Of a DNA stretch of 64,000 bases, positions 54,319-62,270 are shown piece by piece. Position numbers and translations under genes: made by a program. The DNA lies in NCBI RefSeq assembly GCF_004137085.1, contig NZ_QYBC01000017.1, positions 84,680 to 148,679 on the forward strand. The letters run 5' to 3'. Under the pieces are notes generated by a model, which was given only the letters and a program-made list of their open reading frames with translations, had not been told where the DNA came from and made no database searches. How positions within the stretch are numbered: the first letter of the stretch is position 1; every line of letters starts with the position of its first letter. The DNA comes from Lichenibacterium ramalinae (GTDB taxonomy: Bacteria; Pseudomonadota; Alphaproteobacteria; Rhizobiales; Beijerinckiaceae).

Positions 54319-54757
54319 CGAAAGCCCCCGCGCGCGATCTGGGGGGCCAGGGTCCAGTAAGACCCGCTTAGGGTTAAAAAGGTGTTGCCGACCCTGCGGA
54401 AAGGCGGGCTTTATCGAGCGATTCGTCTGGCGCCGGCAGCGCGGTCCCTTGGGGCAGGTTGCCGAATCTGAAACGATATCAGGCGGCCGCGGCGGATCGG
54501 CGCCATCGTGCCGCGGGTCGACCTGGGCCCGCGCCACGCGGGGCCTTCGGCCGGCCTGTGCCGCTGCCTGGCCGCCGGCCGGGCCGCGATTATCCACAGG
54601 CAAATGCCGCCGAGGGTCGTCTTGGGTTTTGGAAGGCGCCTCCGGGCCGTTTTCGGCCTCCGGTGGGGCACCGTCCCATGCCGGGGTGGGGCGCGATCCC
54701 ATGCCGGACCCGGCGCGCGGGCTTCTGCGACGCGGTCCCGCCCGGCGAGACGAGCGG
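54319..54757. other. Region between mraZ promoter and rnpB
   Basis: About 440 bp with no supported gene; open frames crossing it are Arg/Pro/Gly-rich shadows. It contains a short palindrome GGCCGTTTTCGGCC at 54645-54658 and several copies of TCCCATGCCGG-like words (54673-54716). No clear intrinsic terminator for rnpB could be identified. Confidence 0.6.
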
Positions 54758-54760
54758 TCA

Positions 54761-55189
<429 letters not shown>

Positions 55190-55332
55190 GTCCCTACTGC
55201 AGCGGCGGCGGGAAGGGAAGGACCGATGGCCCGCAACGGTACCGGCATGCTCGGGACCGTTTCGGCGGATCCGAGCCGATGGGACCGCTCTCGATCCAAA
55301 GCTGGGACGAACGCGCCCAAGGCGGGATCGAT

Positions 55333-56637
55333 TCAGACCAGGACGGGCTGGGCCACGTGGCCGGCGGAGCCGAAGACCCGCAGGTAGCGGGCGACCTCCT
55401 CGGGCCGGCCCAGGGCCTTGCCGGGGTTGTCGCTGAGCTTCACGGCGGGCCGGCCGCCCACGTCCGTCACCTTGCACACCAGCGAGATGGCCTTGAGGTT
55501 GCCGTTGGGCGTCGGGGCGCAGCCGGCGAAGTCGTTGGTCAGGTTGGTGCCCCAGCCGAAGCTCATGCGGACGCGGCCGTGGAAGTGGTGGTAGGCCTTC
55601 TCGATCGTGTCGACGTCGAGGGCGTCCGAGAAGACCAGCAGCTTGTCGCGCGGGTCGCGCCCGCGCGCCCGCCACCACGCGATCACGGCTTCGCCGCCCG
55701 CGATGGGCGGGGCGGAGTCGGGGCGGAACCCGGTCCAGTCCGCCACCCAGTCGGGCGCGTCGCGCAGGAACGGCGCCGTGCCGAACGTGTCGGGCAATAC
55801 GATCAGAAGGTTGCCGCCGTAGTATTTGCGCCAGTCGGCCAGCACCTGGTAGGGCGTCCGGCGCAGCGCCGCGTCGTCCCGCGCCAGCGCCGCCAGCACC
55901 ATGGGAAGCTCGTGGGCGTTGGTGCCGAGCGCCTCGAGGTCGTTGTCCATGGCGAGCAGCACGTTGCTGGTGCCCGAGAAGGAGTCGCCGAGCCCTTCCT
56001 TGAGAGCCTCGACGCACCAGCGCTGCCACAGGAAGCTGTGCCGCCGGCGCGTGCCGAAGTCCGAGATGCGCAGATCCGGCAGGTTGCGCAGCCGCTCGAC
56101 CTTGCTCCACAGCTTGGCCTTGGCGCGGGCGTAGACGACGTCGAGCTGAAACCGTCCGAGACCCTTCAGGGCGGCGCGCGAGCGCAACTCGTTGATGATG
56201 GCCAGCGCCGGGATCTCCCAGAGCGTGACGTCGACCCAGGACCCCGAGAAGCTGAGTTCGAGCTGACCGTCGCGGATCGCGAGGTCGTAGTCGGGCAGGC
56301 TGTAGTCGGCCAGCCACGACAGGAAGCTCGGCTCGAAGATGTGGGCGCGGCCGTAGAAGCTGTTGCCGGCCAGCCAGATCATCTCCTTCTTGCTCACCGT
56401 GAGCGAGCGCGCGTGGTCGAGCTGGTCCCGGAGCTCGGCGACGTCGATCTCCTCGGCCACCCGGACCGATGTGGTGCGGTTGACGAGCGAGAAGGTGACC
56501 TGCTGGTCCCGGTAGAGGCCCCAGATCATCTGCAGCATGAGCAGCTTGTAGAAGTCCGTGTCCAGGAGGCTGCGGACGATCGGGTCGAGCTTCCAGGTGT
56601 GGTCGTAGACGCGCTTGGCGAGGTCGGTGGTCGTCAT
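55333..56637 (-). CDS. pncB: Nicotinate phosphoribosyltransferase
   Basis: Protein of 434 residues, the proteobacterial PncB length. First step of NAD salvage from nicotinate (Preiss-Handler). [15 protein letters not shown] at the N-terminus, [56 protein letters not shown] in pieces across the middle, and [12 protein letters not shown] are all family hallmarks. It stands alone upstream of rnpB, same strand, with 143 bp between. The 600 bp before it contain no gene. Confidence 0.95.
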   Translation of the reverse strand: MTTTDLAKRVYDHTWKLDPIVRSLLDTDFYKLLMLQMIWGLYRDQQVTFSLVNRTTSVRVAEEIDVAELRDQLDHARSLTVSKKEMIWLAGNSFYGRAHIFEPSFLSWLADYSLPDYDLAIRDGQLELSFSGSWVDVTLWEIPALAIINELRSRAALKGLGRFQLDVVYARAKAKLWSKVERLRNLPDLRISDFGTRRRHSFLWQRWCVEALKEGLGDSFSGTSNVLLAMDNDLEALGTNAHELPMVLAALARDDAALRRTPYQVLADWRKYYGGNLLIVLPDTFGTAPFLRDAPDWVADWTGFRPDSAPPIAGGEAVIAWWRARGRDPRDKLLVFSDALDVDTIEKAYHHFHGRVRMSFGWGTNLTNDFAGCAPTPNGNLKAISLVCKVTDVGGRPAVKLSDNPGKALGRPEEVARYLRVFGSAGHVAQPVLV

Positions 56638-57007
56638 GGTGGGACCCGGTTGCGCTTCGGCGTCGCGGGATGCGACCCCGGGAGCGCCCCGCCGCCGGCG
56701 GCGGCACTCCGGACTTGCGATGCGGGCCCGCCGGGATGGGCGGCGCAGCCCGTCGGAGGGCCGGCCCGACCTCCGCCGCGTGGTGGCCCGCGTGAGGCTG
56801 GGGTCCCTCGGCTCGGCGCCGCGGCACTCCGGTTCAAGACAGCCCGTGAAGAGGCGGGGTCAAGCCTAGAGCAGGATCGGACGGGTGGGAACTGCCTTGG
56901 CCATGGCGATCGGCCCGAACCGGCCGGGCGCCGGCGCGCATGCGGCGGCGAGCCCCCGCTCGTGCCGGGCAGGCTCCGGACCGTCCAGCGGCCGGGCCTC
57001 GAGACGG
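56638..57007. other. Gene-free region upstream of pncB
   Basis: About 370 bp with no supported gene. GCGGCACTCCGG occurs twice, exactly 120 bp apart (56701 and 56821). The pncB promoter should lie here but I cannot place it with confidence. Confidence 0.55.
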
Positions 57008-57041
57008 AAAAAGCCGGTCGTGCACTCCGCACCACCGGCTT
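57008..57041 (-). terminator. Strong intrinsic terminator downstream of purC
   Basis: On the minus strand an 8-bp stem (AAGCCGGT/ACCGGCTT), one mismatch, and an inner 4-bp stem (GTGC/GCAC) close on five bases and are followed by TTTTT (57012-57008). It is the best intrinsic terminator in the window. It lies 268 bp after the purC stop, so it ends either a long purC 3' UTR or a separate small RNA. Confidence 0.8.
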
Positions 57042-57309
57042 CGACGGGCTCCTGGCCCTGGCATCGTCGATGCCGCGTCGCCCTTGTGGGCGTTTCCTCC
57101 CTAGACCCTGGGCCACCCTCGGGCGGTCTTCTCGATGCCGCGCTCCGGCGGATGCGCCGTGCGGCGTCGTTGAACCGTCTTAAAGCCCATCCATCCCGCA
57201 ATAGCAAGGCAGCCATGACGAAAATGCAGGCCCGGTGCCGATCATTTCATCCGGAAGGCGCGGTTGGCGGCACTCGCCCCGCAGGCGGCGAGGGCGAGGC
57301 CGCCGGGCG
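57042..57309 (-). other. Structured, gene-free region between purC and its terminator
   Basis: Two compact hairpins lie in front of the terminator: GGCATCG/CGATGCC with a one-base loop (57060-57074) and CGCCC/GGGCG with TTGT (57079-57092). Next to them is GGGAGGAAACGCCC on the minus strand. Farther up, TTGCTA, 17 bp, TTTAAG on the minus strand (about 57207-57179) is a weak promoter candidate, which would give an RNA of about 165 nt. No open frame here looks like a gene. Confidence 0.45.
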
Positions 57310-58074
57310 TCACTGCACCAATTGCGGTCCGGTGGTCCGGGCCGCGTCGTTCTCCTGCATGATGCCGAGACGCCGCGCCACTTCGGTATAGGCTTCGACG
57401 AGGCCGCCGAGGTCGCGGCGGAACCGGTCCTTGTCCATCTTGTCGCTGGATTTCACGTCCCACAGCCGACACGAATCGGGGGAAATCTCGTCCGCCACGA
57501 CGATGCGCATCAGGTCGCCTTCCCACAGGCGGCCCGTCTCCATCTTGAAGTCGACGAGGCGGATGCCGACGCCGAGGAAGAGGCCGGACAGGAAGTCGTT
57601 GACCCGGATGGCCAGCGCCATGATGTCGTCGATCTCCTGCGGGGAAGCCCAGCCGAAGGCGGTGATGTGCTCCTCCGACACCATCGGGTCGTTGAGCGCG
57701 TCGTTCTTGTAATAGAACTCGATGATGGAGCGCGGGAGCTGCGTCCCCTCCTCGATGCCCAGCCGGGTCGCCAGCGACCCCGCCGCAACGTTGCGGACCA
57801 CGACCTCGAGCGGGATGATCTCCACTTCCTTGATCAACTGCTCGCGCATGTTCAACCGACGGATGAAATGCGTCGGCACGCCGATGTTGTTCAGGTGCTG
57901 GAAGATGTATTCCGAGATACGGTTGTTCAGAACACCCTTGCCGTCGATGATCTGGTGCTTCTTGGCGTTGAACGCCGTGGCGTCGTCCTTGAAGTGCTGG
58001 ATCAGGGTACCGGGCTCGGGTCCTTCGTAGAGGACCTTGGCCTTTCCCTCATAGATGCGACGGCGGCGGTTCAT
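57310..58074 (-). CDS. purC: Phosphoribosylaminoimidazole-succinocarboxamide synthase
   Basis: Protein of 254 residues from [18 protein letters not shown], the conserved start in Hyphomicrobiales; an in-frame ATG ten codons upstream (58104) with AGGAG about 11 bases before it is the alternative. It joins aspartate to CAIR in purine synthesis. Conserved parts are [45 protein letters not shown] and KDRFRRDLG. In many relatives purC is followed by purS-purQ-purL; here nothing follows, so the purine genes are split. Confidence 0.95.
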   Translation of the reverse strand: MNRRRRIYEGKAKVLYEGPEPGTLIQHFKDDATAFNAKKHQIIDGKGVLNNRISEYIFQHLNNIGVPTHFIRRLNMREQLIKEVEIIPLEVVVRNVAAGSLATRLGIEEGTQLPRSIIEFYYKNDALNDPMVSEEHITAFGWASPQEIDDIMALAIRVNDFLSGLFLGVGIRLVDFKMETGRLWEGDLMRIVVADEISPDSCRLWDVKSSDKMDKDRFRRDLGGLVEAYTEVARRLGIMQENDAARTTGPQLVQ

Positions 58075-58104
58075 TGGAGTCAACCGGGGCTTGAGGAAAT
58101 CCAT

Positions 58105-58544
58105 GGGTCGGCCGGGCTCCTGAGCCGAGCGCGTCGGAGCGACCTCGCGCGGCGTGTTGCAACATCAAAGCCGCGAACGGCAGAGGGCATCGATCGCCCT
58201 GTCAAGCCGACCACACCCAAACTTAGCGGATTGCACCGGTCGGCACAACGCCGGTGCGGTGCGGGCGCCCTGGCGGGCCCGATCCCGGCGCCTCCGGCGA
58301 TCGGCGGCACCGCCGGGGCGGAGGTCGTCACTCGAGGATCGGCGAGGGCGCTCCCACCGTCGGCGCCTTCGCGCAGCCCGCGAGGCGAGCGCGGCATCGT
58401 CGGCTCGAGAGCGCCGAAGCGATGGCCGGCGCGCCGCCCGCGAGCGCTGCGGCATATGTGTGCCGCGCATCTCCGTCGCAAGATGCGCGTTGGTGGCGTG
58501 GCGCCCCGCCCGGGGTGCCGGCGCACCGCACAGGAGAACCACCG
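58105..58544. other. Divergent region purC / zeta-subunit gene
   Basis: About 440 bp, no supported gene. On the minus strand a TTGACA at about 58202 lies upstream of purC but has no convincing -10 at 16-18 bp. Open frames on both strands are low-complexity shadows. SD AGGAGA for the gene at 58545 is at 58532. Confidence 0.5.
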
Positions 58545-58865
58545 ATGACGACGTTCGACGACCGTGAGCGCGCCTTCGAGAACCTTTTCGCCCATGACCA
58601 GGATCTGGCCTTCCGGGCCCAGGCCCGCCGCAACCGCGACATCGGCCTGTGGGCGGCCGGGCAGCTCGGCCAGTCGGGCGAGGCGGCCGACCTTTATGCC
58701 AGCCAGGTGCTCATGGCGTCCGTCGAGAAGGGCGGCACCGAAGCCGTGATCGCCAAGGTCCGGGAGGATCTCGCCCGCCACGGCGTCGCCGTCTCCGACC
58801 ATCAGATCCGCCACCGCATGGACGAGATGCTGGCCAGCGCCATCGACCACGTCAAGCACGACTGA
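58545..58865 (+). CDS. F1-ATPase inhibitor zeta subunit (DUF1476)
   Basis: Protein of 106 residues, the exact size of alphaproteobacterial DUF1476 proteins (104-108). It begins MTTFDDRERAFENLFAHD and has the all-helical pattern with FRAQARRNRDIGLWAAG and a C-terminal DHQIRHRMDEM. In Paracoccus denitrificans this protein blocks rotation of the F1 motor in the ATP-hydrolysing direction. Inhibitory strength varies between species and cannot be judged here. AGGAGA precedes the ATG. It is divergent from purC and 15 bp upstream of tesB. Confidence 0.92.
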   Translation: MTTFDDRERAFENLFAHDQDLAFRAQARRNRDIGLWAAGQLGQSGEAADLYASQVLMASVEKGGTEAVIAKVREDLARHGVAVSDHQIRHRMDEMLASAIDHVKHD

Positions 58866-58880
58866 ACCAGGCCCGGCACC

Positions 58881-59777
58881 TTGGCCTTCACCCTCGCCGA
58901 CCTCGTCGCCCTCCTCGATCTCGCCGCGGACGGGCCCGACCGCTTCCTCGGGCTCAGCCCCGACCTCGGCCGCGGCCGCATCTTTGGCGGGCTGGTGATC
59001 GCCCAGGCGCTGGTCGCCATGGGGCGGACCTCCGCGGCGCGCCCGGTCCATTCGCTGCACGGCTATTTCATGCTGCCGGGCGACCCGGCCGCGCCGATCG
59101 CCTACGGCGTCGAGCGCATGCGCGACGGTGGCAGCTTCTCGACGCGGCGCTGCGTGGCGCACCAGCACGGGCGGCCGATCTTCGCCATGTCGGCCTCCTT
59201 CCACGCGGCCGAGCCCGACGCGCTCGACCATGCGATCGACGCGCCGGACGTGCCGCCGCCGGAAGCCCTGCCGAGCGCCGCCGACATCGCGGCCGGCCGT
59301 GCGGGCGCGTTGCCGCCCGCGGTGCGGGCCTATTTCGGCCGCGACGCTTCGGTGGAACTCCGCCCCGTCGACCTCGGCCGCTTTTCCGCAAAGCCGCCCC
59401 TGGCCCGCCCGCCGCGGCAGGCGATCTGGATGCGGGCGACGGCGCCGCTGCCCGACGACCCGGCGCTCCACGCGGCCGTGCTGGCCTACATGTCCGACCT
59501 GACGCTGCTCGACACGGCTCTGGTGTCGCATGGCCGCTCGGTGTTCGACCCCGACGTCCAGGCCGCGAGCCTCGACCACGCGCTCTGGTTCCACCGCCCG
59601 TTGCGGGTCGACGATTGGCTGCTCTACGCCGAGGACAGTCCCAGCGCTTCCGGCAGCCTGGGTTTCGCGCGGGGATCGGTGTTCGACCGGGCCGGTCGCC
59701 TCGTGGCCTCGGTGGCCCAGGAAGGCCTGATCCGCCTGCGCCGACCGCAGGACGCAACGAGCGCCGAAACTGCCTAA
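58881..59777 (+). CDS. tesB: Acyl-CoA thioesterase II
   Basis: Protein of 298 residues, a double-hotdog thioesterase that frees CoA from medium- and long-chain acyl-CoA. GRIFGGLVIAQALVAMGRT and HSLHGYFMLPGDP in the N-half, SFSTRRCVAHQHGRPIF, then LAYMSDLTLLDTAL and SLDHALWFHRP in the C-half contain the catalytic Asp/Gln/Ser-Thr region. The start is a TTG (58881), because no ATG or GTG lies before the conserved ADLVALLDL. The stop codon is part of the NtrC-like dyad for glnK. Confidence 0.93.
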   Translation: MAFTLADLVALLDLAADGPDRFLGLSPDLGRGRIFGGLVIAQALVAMGRTSAARPVHSLHGYFMLPGDPAAPIAYGVERMRDGGSFSTRRCVAHQHGRPIFAMSASFHAAEPDALDHAIDAPDVPPPEALPSAADIAAGRAGALPPAVRAYFGRDASVELRPVDLGRFSAKPPLARPPRQAIWMRATAPLPDDPALHAAVLAYMSDLTLLDTALVSHGRSVFDPDVQAASLDHALWFHRPLRVDDWLLYAEDSPSASGSLGFARGSVFDRAGRLVASVAQEGLIRLRRPQDATSAETA

Positions 59778-59787
59778 ATATTAGGCA
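59771..59787 (+). promoter_or_regulatory. NtrC-type dyad upstream of glnK
   Basis: TGCCTAA-ATA-TTAGGCA is a perfect 17-bp palindrome of the form TGC-N11-GCA, the NtrC-site pattern. Its centre is about 92 bp before the -24 element and about 116 bp before the predicted start, a typical enhancer distance. It covers the tesB stop codon. Confidence 0.65.
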
Positions 59788-59870
59788 AAACGCCTTCCCT
59801 TTGCCACATTCTGGACGCTGCCGATCCTGACCTCCCGAGGGCGGCCTTGGGCTTTGCCGTGGCTAATGTT

Positions 59871-59886
59871 TGGCACGAGCCTTGAA
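59871..59886 (+). promoter_or_regulatory. Sigma-54 (-24/-12) promoter of glnK-amtB
   Basis: TGGCAC, five bases, TTGA matches the sigma-54 consensus TGGCAC-N5-TTGC with one change at the -12 element. It lies about 100 bp before the glnK ATG. Confidence 0.75.
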
Positions 59887-59972
59887 AGAGGCGCGCCACG
59901 CCGTCGCACGGTCTCGCGTGGCGGAGGTCCCCGCACGTCCGTCATGCGCGTGCGGACGGGCGGGGCCGGTAA

Positions 59973-60326
<354 letters not shown>

Positions 60327-60360
60327 TCCACCCCGAGACCCCGCTCACCGGAGACCATCG

Positions 60361-61923
60361 ATGACGTTCACGAACCCGTCGCCTTCCGCGACATTGCCTT
60401 TGGCGAAGTCGCCTCGAATGCGATCGGCACTGGGCCTGGCCGCCCTGTCCCTGCTGGTCATGGCCGGCTCGGCCCTGGCACAGACCCCGGCCCCCGAAGC
60501 GTCCGCCACCGCCGTCGCGGCGGGCCCCGCCGCCGTCGCGGTGATCAAGGCCAACCCCGGCGACACGGCCTGGATGCTCATCTCGTCGGCGCTGGTGCTG
60601 ATGATGTCGGTGCCCGGCCTGGCCCTGTTCTACGGCGGCCTCGTGCGCACGAAGAACATGCTGTCGGTGCTGACCCAGGTCTTCATGATCGTGTCGCTCG
60701 TCGGCGTGATCTGGGTGCTCTACGGCTATTCGCTGGCCTTCGGCGACGGCGGTTCGTGGTCGCCCTACATCGGCGGCCTCAACAAGGCCTTCCTGGCCGG
60801 CGTGACGCCGGACAGCACCGTGCCGACCTTCTCCAACGGCACCGTCATCCCGGAATACGCCTACATGGTGTTCCAGATGACCTTCGCCATGATCACGCCG
60901 GCCCTCATCATCGGCTCCTTCGCCGAGCGCATGAAGTTCTCCGCCGTGCTGATCTTCATGACGCTGTGGGTCACCATCATCTATTTCCCGGTCGCGCATT
61001 GGGTCTGGGCCACGGCCGCCCCGGACGACATCGCCGCCGCCGCCAAGGCCGTCGCGGCCGCGACGGACGACGCCGCCAAGAAGGTCGCCCAGGCCAAGCT
61101 CGACGGCATCACGGGGTCGGCCGGCTGGCTGGCGCAGGCGGGCGCGCTCGACTTCGCGGGCGGCACCGTCGTGCACATCGACGCCGGCATCGCCGGCATG
61201 GTGGGCTGCCTGCTGATCGGCAAGCGCCTCGGCTACCCGCGCGAGCCCATGCCGCCCCATTCGCTGACCATGACGATGATCGGCGCCTCGCTGCTGTGGG
61301 TCGGCTGGTTCGGCTTCAACGCCGGCTCCAACCTCGAAGCCAACGGCACCACCGCCCTGGCCTTCGTCAACACCATGGTGGCGACCGCCGCTGCCGCCAT
61401 GTCGTGGCTCTTCGTCGAGTGGATGATCAAGGGCCGTCCGTCCCTGCTCGGCATGGCGTCGGGCGCGGTGGCGGGCCTCGTGGCCGTCACCCCGGCGTCC
61501 GGCTACGCCGGCCCGATGGGCTCGGTGGTGCTGGGCCTGCTGGTGAGCCCGCTGTGCTGGTTCTTCGTGGCGGTCATCCGCGAGAAGTTCCACTACGACG
61601 ACGCCCTCGACGTCTTCGGCGTGCACTGCATCGGCGGCATCTTCGGCGCCATCATGACCGGCATCCTGGTGTCCCCGTCGCTCGGCGGCACCGGCATCAC
61701 CGACTACACCAACTTCGCCCACGGCAACGTCGGCGACTACAACATGGGCCAGCAGGTGCTGATCCAGCTCAAGGCCGTCATCGCCACGCTGGTCTGGTCG
61801 GGTGCGGGATCGGCGATCCTGTACTGGATCGTCGACATGGTGGTGGGGCTGCGCGTCGCTCCCGAGAAGGAGCGCGAAGGCCTCGACATCGCCGAACACG
61901 GCGAGCGCGCCTACAATTACTGA
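60361..61923 (+). CDS. amtB: Ammonium transporter AmtB
   Basis: Protein of 520 residues. A cleavable-looking signal (residues about 20-40, ending GSALAQ) is followed by 11 membrane helices. PGLALFYGGLVRTKN, the pore His pair (H213 in VAHWVW and the His of DVFGVHCIGG) and GFNAGSN are present. Residues about 217-253 form an Ala/Lys/Asp-rich insert between HWVW and GGTVVHI that E. coli AmtB lacks. Cotranscribed with glnK, which gates it. It ends in a GC hairpin with a short T-tract. Confidence 0.95.
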   Translation: MTFTNPSPSATLPLAKSPRMRSALGLAALSLLVMAGSALAQTPAPEASATAVAAGPAAVAVIKANPGDTAWMLISSALVLMMSVPGLALFYGGLVRTKNMLSVLTQVFMIVSLVGVIWVLYGYSLAFGDGGSWSPYIGGLNKAFLAGVTPDSTVPTFSNGTVIPEYAYMVFQMTFAMITPALIIGSFAERMKFSAVLIFMTLWVTIIYFPVAHWVWATAAPDDIAAAAKAVAAATDDAAKKVAQAKLDGITGSAGWLAQAGALDFAGGTVVHIDAGIAGMVGCLLIGKRLGYPREPMPPHSLTMTMIGASLLWVGWFGFNAGSNLEANGTTALAFVNTMVATAAAAMSWLFVEWMIKGRPSLLGMASGAVAGLVAVTPASGYAGPMGSVVLGLLVSPLCWFFVAVIREKFHYDDALDVFGVHCIGGIFGAIMTGILVSPSLGGTGITDYTNFAHGNVGDYNMGQQVLIQLKAVIATLVWSGAGSAILYWIVDMVVGLRVAPEKEREGLDIAEHGERAYNY

Positions 61924-62061
61924 CCGCAGCGGTCGGGCGTAATCGGGAGGGCGGCCTGCGGGCCGCCCTTTCGCGTTCGGACGGCCTTCCGTCGGGCCTT
62001 CCTTTCTTGGGACGACCTGCGGTCGGGCCTTCCTTTCTCTGAACGACCTACGGTCGGGCCT
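61922..62061. repeat. Short palindromic repeat array after amtB
   Basis: Units of about 30 bp start near 61980, 62011 and 62041. Each has a small palindrome (GACGG-CCTT-CCGTC; CGACC-TGC-GGTCG; CGACC-TAC-GGTCG) followed by GGGCCTTCCTTTCT in the first two and GGGCCT in the last. A related palindrome (GACCG-CAG-CGGTC) is at 61922-61934, overlapping the amtB stop. The terminator hairpin lies between. Confidence 0.8.
61949..61971 (+). terminator. Intrinsic terminator after amtB
   Basis: GGGCGGCC, four-base loop, GGCCGCCC, then TTT, 25 bp after the amtB stop. The T-tract is short, as is common in this GC-rich group. Confidence 0.65.
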
Positions 62062-62270
62062 GGCGCGTCGAGGCCGTCCCCGCGCGGTCCGCCGCCCCGC
62101 TCCACCCCGGTGCCGCGCCGCCGCCGCGGCGGCCGGTGACGGACCCTTAAGCATATCGACCTAACGTCAGTGTCGGACGGAGGCTCGGGGCTTGCGCGAC
62201 GGAGGTGAGAACCGACGACGCCCGCCGCGGGGCGGCCGGTCCGATCCATGGGACTGAACCCGGGCCGCCC
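62062..62270. other. Gene-free region upstream of ftsK
   Basis: About 210 bp, no supported gene. It holds one AT-richer patch (CCTTAAGCATATCGACCTAACG, about 62145-62166, in two parts) that could contain the ftsK promoter. No -35/-10 pair is certain. Confidence 0.5.

Noticed and set aside
56701..56832. GCGGCACTCCGG repeated 120 bp apart
   Set aside because: A single 12-mer pair in GC-rich DNA is likely chance and has no other structure around it.
57008..57207. 6S RNA, SRP RNA or tmRNA after purC
   Set aside because: None of the conserved cores (GGAAGG..GCAGCC of SRP, tRNA-like ends of tmRNA, the 6S open-promoter bubble) could be recognised; left as an unassigned candidate.
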